Notes under the pieces: model-generated
The model's database searches: none
What the model saw: only the letters and a program-made list of their open reading frames with translations
Told to the model about the DNA's origin: nothing
Shown: one piece after another, positions 53,118 through 63,634 of the stretch
How the letters are laid out: every line of letters begins with the position of its first letter
Numbering within the stretch: position 1 is the first letter of the stretch
DNA from: Photobacterium sp. DA100
GTDB lineage: Bacteria; Pseudomonadota; Gammaproteobacteria; Enterobacterales; Vibrionaceae
Reading direction: 5' to 3'
NCBI RefSeq assembly: GCF_029223585.1
Contig: NZ_CP119423.1
Coordinates: forward strand, 868,001-932,000
DNA: 64,000 nucleotides
Program-made: the position numbers and the translations under genes

Positions 53118-54254
53118 TTAATTCTGCTCGTATTCACCGTTAACAACAGTCGCCCGAACCTTGTAGTCACGATCAAAAATAGCCAGGTTTGCAACCATGC
53201 CTTTTTTGATGGCACCCAGTTTCTGATCAACGCCAATCGCGCGAGCAGGGTAGAGGGTTGCCATGCGAATCGCTTCGTCCAGGGCGATACCTGCATGCTC
53301 GACACTGTTCTGAACTGCTTCGATCATAGTCAGTGCCGAACCGCCAAGTGTGCCATTTTCATCAACGCACTTGCCATCACGGTAATATACTTTCTTGCCG
53401 ACAAAAATAAAGTGATCAATGTCTGCTCCTGCAGGTGCAGTTGCATCGGTGACCAAAACAAGTTTGTCGCCCTTCATGCGGTGCGCCATGCGAATGTTGG
53501 CATAATCGACGTGGAAACCGTCGGCAATCACTCCGGTATACACCTCTGGCGTGTCGTAGATAGCCCCGACCATTCCCGGTTCACGGCCAGCAATCGGTGT
53601 CATGGCATTGAACAGGTGGGTGGCAAAGGTGATGCCCGAGGCAAAGCCTTTGCGGGCTTCTACGTAGGTTGCATTGGTGTGGCCAGCTGAAACGACGATA
53701 CCAGCCTCGACCAACTGCTCGATATGGCGGTGGTCGTTTTGCTCAGGGGCCAAGGTGACTTTGGTGACTACATCGGCGTTGTCGCAGATGGTGTTGATCA
53801 TCTCGTTGTCAGAGCGACGGATATGATCAACCGAGTGGATACCTTTCTTCATCACATTGAGGTAAGGCCCTTCCAGGTGCAAGCCCAGCGAATGGTTTTG
53901 GTATTTGCTCTGGTACTCACGCTCGGCAGCAATAGCGGCTTTCATGTCTTCGTCAGAAGAGGTGATAAGCGTCGGTAGGAAGCTGGTGCAGCCTGATTTC
54001 AGGTTGGCACGGTGCATGGTGTGGATTGTATCGGCATTGACTTCGTCGTTGAGCATGACGCCGCCACAACCGTTGAGCTGAAGGTCGATGAAGCCAGGTG
54101 TGAGGTTGGCACCATCGAGGTCACGGATTTCGATATCCGCAGGTAGTTCTGATGCTGGGCAGACCGCGTGAATGTTCACGCCGTCAATAATGACGGCGTG
54201 GTTATTCAGCACATCGCTACCGGTGAAGATACGGCAATTGGTTAGCGCGTACAT
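53118..54254 (-). CDS. nagA: N-acetylglucosamine-6-phosphate deacetylase
   Basis: This 378-residue enzyme shows the E. coli-like metal motif [13 protein letters not shown] (Q-x-N in place of HxH). Other motifs are [23 protein letters not shown] and TDATAPAG (catalytic Asp). It deacetylates GlcNAc-6-P to GlcN-6-P in the cytoplasm. 14 bases after nagB on the leftward operon. Confidence 0.96.
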   Translation of the reverse strand: MYALTNCRIFTGSDVLNNHAVIIDGVNIHAVCPASELPADIEIRDLDGANLTPGFIDLQLNGCGGVMLNDEVNADTIHTMHRANLKSGCTSFLPTLITSSDEDMKAAIAAEREYQSKYQNHSLGLHLEGPYLNVMKKGIHSVDHIRRSDNEMINTICDNADVVTKVTLAPEQNDHRHIEQLVEAGIVVSAGHTNATYVEARKGFASGITFATHLFNAMTPIAGREPGMVGAIYDTPEVYTGVIADGFHVDYANIRMAHRMKGDKLVLVTDATAPAGADIDHFIFVGKKVYYRDGKCVDENGTLGGSALTMIEAVQNSVEHAGIALDEAIRMATLYPARAIGVDQKLGAIKKGMVANLAIFDRDYKVRATVVNGEYEQN

Positions 54255-54268
54255 GAATAACTCCTTAA

Positions 54269-55069
54269 TTACAGGTGCTTGATGTTTTTGGCTTCTAGCT
54301 CTTGGAAATACTTGACTGTCTTCACTTTCAGCTCTTGGGTTGAAGGCTCATCACATACAATCAGCGATTTAGGGTGAAGCTGAAGCGCAGAGACTGTCCA
54401 TAGGTGGTTGACCGAACCTTCAACCGCAGCCTGCAGGGCCAGTGCCTTGTTGTGGCCTGTTACCAGGATCATGATTTCCGCGGAATCTAGCAGCGTACCG
54501 ACACCGATAGTCAGTGCGTACTTAGGTACCTGGTTGATATCGCCATCGAAGAAACGGGAGTTCGCGATGCGGGTATCTTCCGTTAGGGTCTTGATACGGG
54601 TACGAGAAGCCAGGGAAGAAGCTGGCTCGTTGAATGCGATGTGACCGTCGTTGCCGACGCCACCCATAAATAGGTTAATTTTGCCGTATGACTTAATTTT
54701 GTCTTCGTAACGTTGACACTCTGCTTCGTGATCTTCAGCATTACCATTTAGCAAATTGATATTTTCTTCTTGAATATCAATGTGATTGAAGAAGTTGTTG
54801 TACATGAAGCTGCGGTATGACTCAGGGTGATCAGCTGGGATGCCAATGTATTCGTCCATGTTGAAGGTGACAACATGCTTGAAACTTACTTCACCGGCTT
54901 GATAAAGCTCGATAAGGCGTTTGTAAGTTGCTAGCGGGGTGCCACCTGTCGGTAGGCCCAGGACAAAAGGACGTTCCGCTGTTGGCTTAAATTTGTTAAT
55001 ACGATCAGCAATATAGCGAGCCGACCACAAACCTACATCTTTAGCTTCATTCAGTGGGATTAGTCTCAC
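54269..55069 (-). CDS. nagB: Glucosamine-6-phosphate deaminase
   Basis: This 266-residue enzyme begins [20 protein letters not shown], with family motifs [16 protein letters not shown] and [16 protein letters not shown]. It matches E. coli NagB (266). It makes fructose-6-P and ammonia from GlcN-6-P. It is the first gene of nagBAC, divergent from nagE. Confidence 0.97.
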   Translation of the reverse strand: MRLIPLNEAKDVGLWSARYIADRINKFKPTAERPFVLGLPTGGTPLATYKRLIELYQAGEVSFKHVVTFNMDEYIGIPADHPESYRSFMYNNFFNHIDIQEENINLLNGNAEDHEAECQRYEDKIKSYGKINLFMGGVGNDGHIAFNEPASSLASRTRIKTLTEDTRIANSRFFDGDINQVPKYALTIGVGTLLDSAEIMILVTGHNKALALQAAVEGSVNHLWTVSALQLHPKSLIVCDEPSTQELKVKTVKYFQELEAKNIKHL

Positions 55070-55121
55070 AGTGACACCTCATTCCATATGTAAATTACAA
55101 TTAAATCATAGCGTGTTATCG

Positions 55122-55146
55122 CATTTGTTTTGCATGATAAAATAAG
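55122..55146. promoter_or_regulatory. NagC-like operator, nagB-proximal
   Basis: CATTTGTTTTGCATGATAAA followed by ATAAG. It is read on the minus strand as CTTATTTTATCATGCAAAAC... and agrees well with E. coli nag operators. Lies 53-77 bases ahead of nagB. Confidence 0.7.
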
Positions 55147-55190
55147 TTTTATGATCGAGCTAGCAAAATCGCCTGTCAATTGCTCTTACT

Positions 55191-55206
55191 GGTGACTGAG
55201 ATCACA
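55191..55206. promoter_or_regulatory. CRP-like site between nagB and nagE
   Basis: GGTGA-CTGAGA-TCACA has one mismatch to TGTGA-N6-TCACA. It lies midway between the two NagC-like boxes, as in E. coli. Confidence 0.65.
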
Positions 55207-55220
55207 AATGATGACGTTTT

Positions 55221-55243
55221 AATTTGCGGGGCGAAATAAAATT
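55221..55243. promoter_or_regulatory. NagC-like operator, nagE-proximal
   Basis: AATTTGCGGGGCGAAATAAA continued by ATT. The centre is about 98 bases from the nagB box, so a repression loop across the CRP site is plausible. Confidence 0.6.
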
Positions 55244-55325
55244 CTTAAACTGCAAGTAACTTAATCGGGTAACTAAAATAAGTTATCTAACATCGAATCT
55301 AAGAAAACCATAGGGGGAACTAAGG

Positions 55326-56816
55326 GTGAATATTCTTGGATATTTTCAAAAAGTAGGTAAAGCGTTGATGGTGCCAGTCGCCACGCTGCCTGCAGCTGCA
55401 ATTCTAATGGGTATTGGTTACTGGATTGATCCAAACGGCTGGGGTGCCAACAGTGCACTGGCTGCCTTCTTGATCAAAGCGGGCGCCGCAATCATCGATA
55501 ACATGTCAGTACTGTTTGCAGTGGGTGTTGCTTACGGTATGTCCAAAGATAAGGACGGTGCGGCAGCACTATCCGGTTTCGTTGGTTTCCTTGTTGTTAC
55601 TACTCTACTTTCTCCTGGCGCAGTTGCTCAAATCCAAGGGATTGACGCAAGTGCAGTGCCTGCGGCCTTTGGTAAGATCAACAACCAGTTTGTTGGTATC
55701 TTAGTCGGTATCGTATCCGCTGAGATCTACAACCGCTTCTCGCATGTTGAGCTGCACAAAGCGCTTGCATTCTTCTCTGGTAAGCGCCTGGTACCTATCC
55801 TGACTTCTTTCGCCGGTATCTTTATTGCGTTCGTACTGATGTACGTCTGGCCAACAGTATACGGTGGTCTGGTATCCTTCGGTGAAGGTATCCAGGGCAT
55901 GGGCGAACTTGGTGCTGGTATCTACGCATTCTTCAACCGTCTATTGATCCCTGTGGGTCTTCACCACGCACTGAACTCAGTATTCTGGTTCGATGTAGCG
56001 GGTATTAATGATATCCCTAACTTCCTAGGCGGTGCTAAGTCAATTGCTGAAGGCGTAGCAACCCCGGGTGTGACTGGTATGTACCAGGCTGGCTTCTTCC
56101 CAATCATGATGTTTGGTCTTCCTGGTGCAGCTCTAGCTATCTACCACACTGCTAAGGCGAAGAACAAAGAGAAAGTTGCTTCAATTATGATTGCTGCTGG
56201 TTTCGCTTCTTTCTTCACTGGTGTAACTGAGCCGCTAGAATTCTCATTCATGTTCTTAGCTCCAGGCCTATACGTTCTTCACGCATTCCTTGCGGGTATC
56301 TCTGTATACATCGCAGCATCAATGCAGTGGATTGCTGGTTTCGGTTTCTCTGCAGGTCTGGTTGATATGGTTCTATCAACGCGTAACCCGCTAGCAACTA
56401 ACTGGTACATGCTGATTGTTCAAGGTCTGGTATTCTTCGGCCTGTACTACGCAATCTTCCGTACGGTTATTGTTAAGTTCAACCTGAAGACTCCTGGTCG
56501 TGAAGACGAAGATGAAGCTGCTTCTGAAGTAGCTGGTTCTCAGGAAACAGGTGAGCTAGCTAAGCAGTACATCGTAGCTCTAGGCGGTGTATCCAACCTA
56601 GAAAACATCGATGCATGTATCACTCGTCTACGTCTAACTCTGAAAGACAGCAGCCTTGCTGATGAGAAGACGCTGAAAGCACTAGGTGCAATGGGTGTGG
56701 TGAAACTAGGCTCTAACAACCTACAGGTTATCCTTGGCCCACTAGCTGAAATCGTTGCGGGCGAGATGAAAAAAGTTTCTCCGAACGAAGACCTATCAGC
56801 GGTAAAACTTCCTTAA
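55326..56816 (+). CDS. nagE: N-acetylglucosamine-specific PTS EIICB
   Basis: This 496-residue permease starts at GTG 55326 with AGGGGG 9 bases upstream. Its EIIC domain (about 1-385) has AVGVAYGMSKDKDG and FTGVTEPLEFSFMF. Its EIIB phospho-Cys is in NIDACITRLRL. E. coli NagE (648) has an added EIIA; here it is absent, as in other Vibrionaceae, so EIIA-Glc must serve. Divergent from nagBAC and paralogous to the EIICB at 1048. Confidence 0.93.
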   Translation: MNILGYFQKVGKALMVPVATLPAAAILMGIGYWIDPNGWGANSALAAFLIKAGAAIIDNMSVLFAVGVAYGMSKDKDGAAALSGFVGFLVVTTLLSPGAVAQIQGIDASAVPAAFGKINNQFVGILVGIVSAEIYNRFSHVELHKALAFFSGKRLVPILTSFAGIFIAFVLMYVWPTVYGGLVSFGEGIQGMGELGAGIYAFFNRLLIPVGLHHALNSVFWFDVAGINDIPNFLGGAKSIAEGVATPGVTGMYQAGFFPIMMFGLPGAALAIYHTAKAKNKEKVASIMIAAGFASFFTGVTEPLEFSFMFLAPGLYVLHAFLAGISVYIAASMQWIAGFGFSAGLVDMVLSTRNPLATNWYMLIVQGLVFFGLYYAIFRTVIVKFNLKTPGREDEDEAASEVAGSQETGELAKQYIVALGGVSNLENIDACITRLRLTLKDSSLADEKTLKALGAMGVVKLGSNNLQVILGPLAEIVAGEMKKVSPNEDLSAVKLP

Positions 56817-56835
56817 TGACTTAGTCCTAAGTCAT
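56816..56835. repeat. Palindrome ATGACTTAG-TC-CTAAGTCAT at the nagE stop
   Basis: Its first base is the last base of the TAA stop codon. The 9-bp perfect arms are separated by two bases. Too tight for a good RNA hairpin; a protein site is possible. Confidence 0.5.
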
Positions 56836-56847
56836 AGCTAACGACCC

Positions 56848-56873
56848 TATCGGCCTCCATTCGGAGGCCGATA
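56848..56873 (+). terminator. Strong hairpin after nagE (weak T run)
   Basis: 11-bp perfect stem TATCGGCCTCC / GGAGGCCGATA with ATTC loop. The tail is only TTGATTC, so it may stabilise the mRNA end more than terminate. Confidence 0.55.
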
Positions 56874-57057
56874 TTGATTCAGACTCAGCAATCACCTGTT
56901 ACCCCACACCTACACAGCCATTTCTACCTTGCCGGCGATGCCGGGACTTCAAGGGTGATTCTTAGTGCGTGCGGTTTCAGATCATTGTTATGTTTGTTTG
57001 CCTGGGAGGGTACCAATGGTTGGTACTGCCTCGGGATTTCGGGATAAGGAGTTACTC

Positions 57058-59739
57058 GTGAAAACATTCAAATTAAGCCTATTAGCCTCTGTGGTTGCCA
57101 TGGCAGCCACCGGTTGCAGTTCTGACTCAACGCGTTCAAATGTCCAGGCTGATCAGCAAGTGGCTGACGCGTTGGCAGCGAACTTGGGGGTGAATTACCA
57201 AGTGGTCACCAATCACGGGGCAAACGAAGGACTGAAATGCCGTGAACTGGCCGCTGAGTGGGCATCGTGTGATTTGATTAACCTGACGCTGACCAACAAT
57301 GGCCCGGCTCTGAATGATACTGACTGGAAAATCTACTTCCACAGTATCCGTATGATCCTGGATGTTCAGAATGAGCAGTTCAAGGTGACCCATATCACCG
57401 GCGATTTGCATACTTTGGAGCCGACGGACAAGTTTCAGGGTTTTGTTGCCGATGAAAGCGTGGTGATCCCGTATATCGGCGAGTATTGGACGCTGTTTGA
57501 AAATGATTACATGCCGCGAGCCTACGTCGTGGCAGGCGATTCCGAGCCGAAGACACTGAAAAGCATGGACAGCGAAGACCCGTCGACTTACCTATCGGCA
57601 ATTGATGGCGAGAACTGGAAGCGTACCCCGGCAGACAACAATACCTTGGCAACAGCCCAGTCTCGCTTCGAGAAAAACAGCGATGTTGATTTGCTGGCCA
57701 AGGAAGAGTTGGTCGGAACCATTATCCCGACCCCGTTGGAAACCCGTTTGACTGGCGGTACGGTTTCATTGGCGGATGGCATCAGCATTGACAACCGGGC
57801 CTTGCCGACAGCAATGCTCGAAGCTGCGACGGATCGCATGACTACCCTTGGCGTGAATACGCAAGGGCAGTACCCGGTGAAGCTGGTATTGGACCCGCAG
57901 CGCTTCGATAAGACCAATAAGGTCTCTGGTGCCTACCAGCTCGAAGTCAGCAAAGGCAGCACCGTGATCACGGGGTATGATTACCAGGGTGCTTTCTATG
58001 GCTTGCAGTCACTGATGTCGCTGATGGGAACCGGTACCGAGCAGACAATTCCCAGTGTGAAGGTCACGGATGCACCTCGCTTTGACTACCGTGGGGTGAT
58101 GGTCGATGTCGGCCGTAACTTCCACTCTAAAGAAGCGATTTTGCGTACGCTTGACCAGATGGCTGCGTACAAGCTGAACAAGTTCCATTTCCACCTGACA
58201 GACGATGAAGGCTGGCGTATCGAGATCCCGGGCTTGCCTGAATTAACAGACATCGGCGGTCAGCGCTGCCATGACTTGTCAGAAACCTCTTGTCTGTTGC
58301 CGCAGCTGGGCTCGGGACCGGATAGCAATAACTTCGGTTCGGGTTTCTACAGCAAGCAGGACTATCTTGAGATCCTGGAATATGCCAAAGCGCGCGGTAT
58401 TGAGGTGATCCCGGAAATTGATATGCCGGCCCACTCACGCGCAGCGGTTGTTGCGATGGAAGCGCGCTATCAGCGCCTGGCGGCAGAGGGCAATTTGGCT
58501 GCGGCAAACCAGTACCGCCTGATGGATCCGCAAGATACCTCCAATGTCACCACGGTGCAGTTCTACGACAAGCGCAGCTTCATCAACCCATGTATGGATT
58601 CTTCGCTGAACTTTGTCGACAAGGTGATCACTGAAATGGCGGCGATGCACCAGCAAGCGGGCATGCCGTTGAACACTTGGCATTTCGGCGGTGACGAAGC
58701 CAAGAACATCAAACTAGGAGCCGGCTTCCAGGATATCAATGCTACCGACAAGGTCGAGTGGAAAGGTGATCTGGACCTGTCGCAGCAAGACAAGCCGTTT
58801 GCTAAATCGCCAATGTGCCAGCGGGCAATTGCAGATGGTGTCGTGTCGGATTACGCCCACCTGCCAAGCTACTTCGCCGAAAAAGTCAGCAAGGTGGTGG
58901 CAGAGAAGGGCATCGCGAACTTCCAGGCATGGCAAGACGGACTGAAGTATTCCGAAGATGCCAATGCGTTTGCCACCGACAATGTCCGGGTGAATTTTTG
59001 GGATGTGCTTTATTGGGGCGGCGGTGCATCCGCTTACGACTGGGCAGCGAAGGGGTATGATCTGATTGTCTCGAACCCGGACTATGTCTACATGGATATG
59101 CCTTATGAAGTAGATCCGCAGGAGCGCGGTTACTATTGGGCAACCCGGGCGACAGATACCCGTAAGATGTTTGGTTTTGCGCCGGAAAACCTGCCACAGA
59201 ATGCCGAAACCTCGGTTGACCGCGACGGTAACGGTTTTGCCAGCAAGGGTACTGCCGAGTTTGATGGCTTCCATGGCATGTCTGCCCAGCTATGGAGTGA
59301 AACGGTCCGCACCGACGAGCAGTATGAATACATGGTTTTCCCACGGGTGCTGGCGGCGGCAGAGCGTGCTTGGCACCGGGCAAGCTGGGAGCGTGACTAC
59401 CAGCCGGGGGTGGAGTACAGCCAGGCGACTCGGTATGTCGACAAGGCATCACTGCATGGAGACTGGGCCCGTTTTGCCAATTTGCTAGGCCAGCGGGAGC
59501 TTGCCAAGCTGGACGCGGCAGGGATCCAATACCGTGTACCGGTACCGGGTGCCAAATTAGAAGCCGGTATTTTGCATATGAACATCAGCATGCCGGGCCT
59601 GGCACTGCAGTACTCGACTGATGCCGGTGCTACGTGGCAGGCCTACGATGCCAACCGTAAACCAGCAGTATCCGGTGATGTAGAGGTGCGGGCAGTGAGC
59701 GCAGATGGCAAGCGCTTCAGCCGTTCTGTTGCGCTATAA
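57058..59739 (+). CDS. Chitobiase / beta-N-acetylhexosaminidase (GH20), lipoprotein
   Basis: The start is GTG 57058 (AAGGAG upstream); an in-frame ATG at 56965 is unlikely. The 893-residue protein has a lipoprotein signal (LLASVVAMAATGC), an N-terminal CHB_HEX domain (about 35-190), a GH20b domain (about 225-350) and the TIM-barrel catalytic domain. The barrel has DVGRNFHSKE, FHFHLTDDEGWR and the catalytic D-E pair in WHFGGDEAKN. A C-terminal Ig-like domain follows. It cleaves chitobiose to GlcNAc in the envelope and so feeds NagE. Length agrees with Vibrio chitobiases (about 880). Confidence 0.93.
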   Translation: MKTFKLSLLASVVAMAATGCSSDSTRSNVQADQQVADALAANLGVNYQVVTNHGANEGLKCRELAAEWASCDLINLTLTNNGPALNDTDWKIYFHSIRMILDVQNEQFKVTHITGDLHTLEPTDKFQGFVADESVVIPYIGEYWTLFENDYMPRAYVVAGDSEPKTLKSMDSEDPSTYLSAIDGENWKRTPADNNTLATAQSRFEKNSDVDLLAKEELVGTIIPTPLETRLTGGTVSLADGISIDNRALPTAMLEAATDRMTTLGVNTQGQYPVKLVLDPQRFDKTNKVSGAYQLEVSKGSTVITGYDYQGAFYGLQSLMSLMGTGTEQTIPSVKVTDAPRFDYRGVMVDVGRNFHSKEAILRTLDQMAAYKLNKFHFHLTDDEGWRIEIPGLPELTDIGGQRCHDLSETSCLLPQLGSGPDSNNFGSGFYSKQDYLEILEYAKARGIEVIPEIDMPAHSRAAVVAMEARYQRLAAEGNLAAANQYRLMDPQDTSNVTTVQFYDKRSFINPCMDSSLNFVDKVITEMAAMHQQAGMPLNTWHFGGDEAKNIKLGAGFQDINATDKVEWKGDLDLSQQDKPFAKSPMCQRAIADGVVSDYAHLPSYFAEKVSKVVAEKGIANFQAWQDGLKYSEDANAFATDNVRVNFWDVLYWGGGASAYDWAAKGYDLIVSNPDYVYMDMPYEVDPQERGYYWATRATDTRKMFGFAPENLPQNAETSVDRDGNGFASKGTAEFDGFHGMSAQLWSETVRTDEQYEYMVFPRVLAAAERAWHRASWERDYQPGVEYSQATRYVDKASLHGDWARFANLLGQRELAKLDAAGIQYRVPVPGAKLEAGILHMNISMPGLALQYSTDAGATWQAYDANRKPAVSGDVEVRAVSADGKRFSRSVAL

Positions 59740-59804
59740 ATTATTCGCTAAAAATCATGATTGGCGGGGTAAACCCCGCCAGTTTCGGCCGATTCTATTT
59801 GTTA

Positions 59805-59830
59805 CCCCGCACGATTGCGGGGTTTTTTTA
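59805..59830 (+). terminator. Terminator after the chitobiase gene
   Basis: CCCCGC / GCGGGG stem with T run. A first hairpin GGCGGGG-TAAA-CCCCGCC (59763-59780) precedes it, so two hairpins are in tandem. Confidence 0.8.
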
Positions 59831-59929
59831 TTCATATCGACAAACAATGTACACTATTTGTTGAGTCGGCCCCTATATTTATGGATCATAGGGGACTTAA
59901 AAATCCTGTAAGCACACGAGGTGTAATTG

Positions 59930-61594
59930 ATGAGTGAATCTGAAGCTCGTCCAACTAACTTTATCCGCCAGATCATTGATGCGGATTTAGCAAGTGGCAA
60001 ACATACAAGCGTACATACCCGATTCCCGCCGGAGCCAAATGGCTACCTGCATATCGGCCATGCGAAATCTATTTGTTTGAACTTCGGTATTGCTCAGGAC
60101 TATCAGGGTCAATGTAATCTTCGCTTCGATGATACTAACCCTGAGAAAGAAGACATCGAATACGTTGAGTCTATTAAGAACGATGTTAACTGGTTGGGCT
60201 TTGAGTGGAGCGGTGAGATTTGTTACTCGTCGAACTACTTCGATAAGCTATACGGGTTTGCTATTGAATTGATTAATAAAGGCTTAGCGTACGTTGATGA
60301 GCTAAGTCCAGAGCAGATGCGCGAATACCGTGGCACCCTTACCGAAGCCGGTAAGCACAGCCCATACCGTGATCGCAGCGTAGAAGAAAACCTTGAGCTG
60401 TTCGAAAAAATGAAGAACGGCGAGGTGGAAGAAGGCAAGATGTGCCTTCGTGCCAAAATCGATATGTCTTCACCATTTATGGTGATGCGTGATCCGGTAA
60501 TCTACCGTGTCCGTTTTGCGACTCACCACCAGACTGGTGACAAGTGGTGCATCTACCCGATGTACGACTTCACCCACTGTATTTCTGATGCGCTGGAGGG
60601 CATTACGCACTCTATCTGTACATTGGAATTCATGGACAACCGTCGCCTGTACGATTGGGTACTGGAGAACATCACCATTGATTGCCAGCCGCGCCAGTAC
60701 GAGTTCAGCCGCCTGAACCTGGAATACACGGTGATGTCCAAGCGTAAGCTTAACCAGTTGGTGACAGAGAACCTGGTTAACGGTTGGGATGACCCACGTA
60801 TGCCGACTATCTCTGGCTTGCGTCGCCGTGGTTTCACGCCAGCATCAATTCGTGAGTTCTGTAAGCGTATCGGTGTGACCAAGCAAGATAACACTATCGA
60901 GATGAGCTCGTTGGAATCGTGCATCCGTGATGATCTGAACGAGAACGCACCACGTGCGATGGCCGTGCTGGATCCGGTGAAGGTTGTGATCGAAAACTTC
61001 GATGGCGATGCCGAAATGCTGGATGTGGCCAACCACCCGAACAAGCCTGAGATGGGCAGCCGCCAAGTACCGTTCACCCGTGAACTGTATATCGAACGCG
61101 AAGACTTCCGCGAAGAAGCGAACAAGAAGTACAAGCGCTTGGTGCTGGGTAAAGAAGTCCGTTTGCGTGGCGCATACGTGATCAAAGCTGAGCGTATCGA
61201 GAAAGACGAAGACGGTAACATCACGACTATCTTCTGTACTTACGATAACGAAACCCTAGGCAAGAACCCTGCCGATGGCCGTAAGGTCAAAGGCGTGATC
61301 CACTGGGTATCTGCCGAGCAGGGTATCCCGGCTGAAATCCGTTTGTACGACCGTCTATTTACTGTACCAAACCCTGGTGCCGCCGATGACTTCGTCTCTG
61401 TGATTAACCCAGAATCACTGACCGTGATGAAAGGTGTGGTTGAGCCTTCATTGGTTGATGCCGAAGCAGAGAAGGCATTCCAGTTTGAACGTATGGGTTA
61501 CTTCTGTGCAGACAGCAAAGATTCTTCGAAAGAGAAGCTGGTCTTTAACCGTACTGTAGGCCTGCGTGATACTTGGGCAAAAATTGGCGACTAA
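59930..61594 (+). CDS. glnS: Glutaminyl-tRNA synthetase
   Basis: This 554-residue class I enzyme has the HIGH motif in [15 protein letters not shown] and the KMSKS-type VMSKRKL. ATG 59930 matches E. coli length (554); TTG at 59927 is just before it. It charges tRNA-Gln. Chitobiase-glnS adjacency is typical of Vibrionaceae. Confidence 0.97.
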   Translation: MSESEARPTNFIRQIIDADLASGKHTSVHTRFPPEPNGYLHIGHAKSICLNFGIAQDYQGQCNLRFDDTNPEKEDIEYVESIKNDVNWLGFEWSGEICYSSNYFDKLYGFAIELINKGLAYVDELSPEQMREYRGTLTEAGKHSPYRDRSVEENLELFEKMKNGEVEEGKMCLRAKIDMSSPFMVMRDPVIYRVRFATHHQTGDKWCIYPMYDFTHCISDALEGITHSICTLEFMDNRRLYDWVLENITIDCQPRQYEFSRLNLEYTVMSKRKLNQLVTENLVNGWDDPRMPTISGLRRRGFTPASIREFCKRIGVTKQDNTIEMSSLESCIRDDLNENAPRAMAVLDPVKVVIENFDGDAEMLDVANHPNKPEMGSRQVPFTRELYIEREDFREEANKKYKRLVLGKEVRLRGAYVIKAERIEKDEDGNITTIFCTYDNETLGKNPADGRKVKGVIHWVSAEQGIPAEIRLYDRLFTVPNPGAADDFVSVINPESLTVMKGVVEPSLVDAEAEKAFQFERMGYFCADSKDSSKEKLVFNRTVGLRDTWAKIGD

Positions 61595-61614
61595 GCCGGT
61601 ATTAGCCCGATATG

Positions 61615-61643
61615 AAAAAACCAGCCCAAGGGCTGGTTTTTTT
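61615..61643. terminator. Bidirectional terminator between glnS and fur
   Basis: AAACCAGCCC / GGGCTGGTTT stem with 2-base loop; A run before and T run after suit convergent genes. Confidence 0.85.
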
Positions 61644-61725
61644 ATGTTATCCAACAAGAACGGTTCGGCTGATTGAGTGGCCAAGTGTTGAGCTCCTGGC
61701 CTTATTGTTTTTTACTTGGGCCTAA

Positions 61726-62172
61726 TTATTTCTTGTCGTGCAAGGTATCGTCTTCTTGGCAATTGCCTTCCATACAGTGACCATATAGGTACAGGCTGTG
61801 GTTGGTCAGGCGAACGTTGAAGCTAGAAGCGATTTCTTTTTGACGTTCTTCGATAATTTCGTCAGAGAATTCAATAACTTTGCCACAGTCGAGGCAAACC
61901 AGGTGGTCATGGTGATGTTGTGTTGCGAGTTCGAACACAGACTTACCACCTTCAAAATGGTGACGCGTTACAATGCCGGCATCGTCGAATTGGTTCAAAA
62001 CGCGGTATACCGTCGCCAAGCCAATTTCTTCACCGATATCGATTAGCTTCTTGTACAAGTCTTCAGCACTGATATGCTGGCAATCCGGCTGTTGTAGCAC
62101 TTCCAGAATTTTAAGGCGTGGAAGGGTTACTTTCAGGCCAGCTTGTTTTAGTGCGTGATTGTTATCTGACAT
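61726..62172 (-). CDS. fur: Ferric uptake regulator Fur
   Basis: This 148-residue protein has an N-terminal winged helix (LKKAGLKVTLPRLKIL-type region, here ALKQAGLKVTLPRLKI), the metal-site motif HHHDHLVCLDCGKVIEF and a second cysteine region (GHCMEGNCQED). Length equals E. coli Fur. It represses iron uptake genes with Fe(II). As in E. coli, fldA is the neighbour, with one gene between. Confidence 0.97.
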   Translation of the reverse strand: MSDNNHALKQAGLKVTLPRLKILEVLQQPDCQHISAEDLYKKLIDIGEEIGLATVYRVLNQFDDAGIVTRHHFEGGKSVFELATQHHHDHLVCLDCGKVIEFSDEIIEERQKEIASSFNVRLTNHSLYLYGHCMEGNCQEDDTLHDKK

Positions 62173-62380
62173 TGGAGTTTCCTATTGGCTACCCGCACCC
62201 TCATGATACGGTAGTCTTTCTCTTCTTCCCTCATTATAAGTGACCACAAGGTAACAATAAACCTCAAAACGGGTCAATCTTGCTGATATCTAACTTTTCT
62301 TTTTGTTGCGCAGATGTTGTCAAGATGTACGGTGGCGAGTTAGGATTGGCTCATCGTACCAGCCACAAGGGAATATTGCC

Positions 62381-62899
62381 GTGTATCGATTCTTCCGGCC
62401 GCCAATCGTCAAGTTTGCCCTTAATCTGTGGCCTCCTTTTTGGGGGGCGGGGATACGTATTGTCCGTATTTCTGAGGATTTTCGCCAAGTCAGGATCCAG
62501 TTAAAGTTAAAATGGTGGAATAAAAATGCTAATCGTACTCAATACGGAGGTAGCATTTTTTCGCTGACGGATCCGGTGTATGCCCTGATGCTGATAGGGA
62601 TCCTCGGTAAAGAATATTATGTTTGGGATAAACAGGCCGAAATTCATTATCTCAAACCCGGCAATACCGACCTGTTTGCCGACTTTTTGATCAGCGAAGA
62701 TCAGCTTGGACAGATCCGGGCTGCGACAGCCAGTGGGGACAAATACTTTCCTGAATTTGTGGTACAGGTGAAAAACACCCAAGGAGAAGTGGTGTCACAG
62801 GTGAGGCGGGTGTTGTATGTCCGTAAAAAGCCACAGTATCGCGCGATTTGTGAAGATGGCGAAAAAGATCCGCTCGAGGAGCCGCGGGCGATAACCTAG
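62381..62899 (+). CDS. DUF4442-family hotdog-fold protein
   Basis: This protein is about 172 residues when started at GTG 62381 (AAGGGA 8 bases upstream). Earlier in-frame starts (62303) add a Cys/Arg-rich non-family tail. The motif LKWWNKNANRTQYGGSIFSL and the SLTDPVYALMLIGILG helix fit a DUF4442 thioesterase-like hotdog fold. Substrate is unknown. Between divergent fur and convergent fldA. Confidence 0.72.
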   Translation: MYRFFRPPIVKFALNLWPPFWGAGIRIVRISEDFRQVRIQLKLKWWNKNANRTQYGGSIFSLTDPVYALMLIGILGKEYYVWDKQAEIHYLKPGNTDLFADFLISEDQLGQIRAATASGDKYFPEFVVQVKNTQGEVVSQVRRVLYVRKKPQYRAICEDGEKDPLEEPRAIT

Positions 62900-62901
62900 A
62901 T

Positions 62902-62929
62902 AAAAAATGCCGGGCATAAAGCCCGGCAT
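62902..62929 (-). terminator. Terminator of fldA (shared hairpin with the DUF4442 gene)
   Basis: ATGCCGGGC / GCCCGGCAT stem, 5-base loop, with a T run on the minus strand. Confidence 0.85.
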
Positions 62930-62953
62930 ATCGGTTTCTAACGCTTGGGATGA

Positions 62954-63481
62954 TCAGTCATCTAGCTCGGCTAGGCACATTTCATCATAAACCTGGTTTA
63001 CCCACTTCTGAACTCGCTCTTCAGTCAGTTCAGGCTGGCGGTCTTCGTCGACGCACAGGCCAACAAAGTGATTGTCATCGACTAGGGCTTTTGACGCTTC
63101 GAACTCAAAACCTTCGGTAGAGAAGTGGCCAACGATTGTCGCGCCACGGCCTTCGACGATTTCACGTACCGTGCCCATCGCGTCGCAGAAATACTCAGCG
63201 TAGTCTTCCTGATCACCACAACCAAAGATAGCAACCAGTTTGGTTGAGAAGTCGATTTGCTCCAGCTCAGGGAAGAAGTCATCCCAGTCGCACTGTGCTT
63301 CACCGTAGTACCAAGTTGGGATACCTAGCAACAGTAGGTCAAAGTTATCGATATCTTCTTTGCTGCATTTCGCGATATCTTTGACTTCAACTAGCTTTTT
63401 GCCCAGTTGTTTCTGGATCATTTTAGCGACCGCTTCTGTGTTACCAGTGTCGCTACCAAAGAAGAGTCCTACACTTGCCAT
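62954..63481 (-). CDS. fldA: Flavodoxin 1
   Basis: This 175-residue FMN electron carrier has the phosphate loop FFGSDTGNTEAVAK and the flavin-stacking regions PTWYYGEAQCDW and GCGDQEDYAEYF. Length equals E. coli FldA (176). It donates electrons in activation of radical enzymes and biosynthesis. Transcribed leftward just after the DUF2788 gene. Confidence 0.96.
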   Translation of the reverse strand: MASVGLFFGSDTGNTEAVAKMIQKQLGKKLVEVKDIAKCSKEDIDNFDLLLLGIPTWYYGEAQCDWDDFFPELEQIDFSTKLVAIFGCGDQEDYAEYFCDAMGTVREIVEGRGATIVGHFSTEGFEFEASKALVDDNHFVGLCVDEDRQPELTEERVQKWVNQVYDEMCLAELDD

Positions 63482-63634
63482 AGTAGAAATTACCCGTTAT
63501 TAATGTTGACCGTTAGCCTACTTGCCAACGATAGAAATAGCCTTGTCAGGAGTATACCCTGACGGTCGGTGATCGCGGAAGGTAAAGTCAGCCCACGGCT
63601 GCTTTTGGCAATCACTAACAGTAATCGTTCAGTT

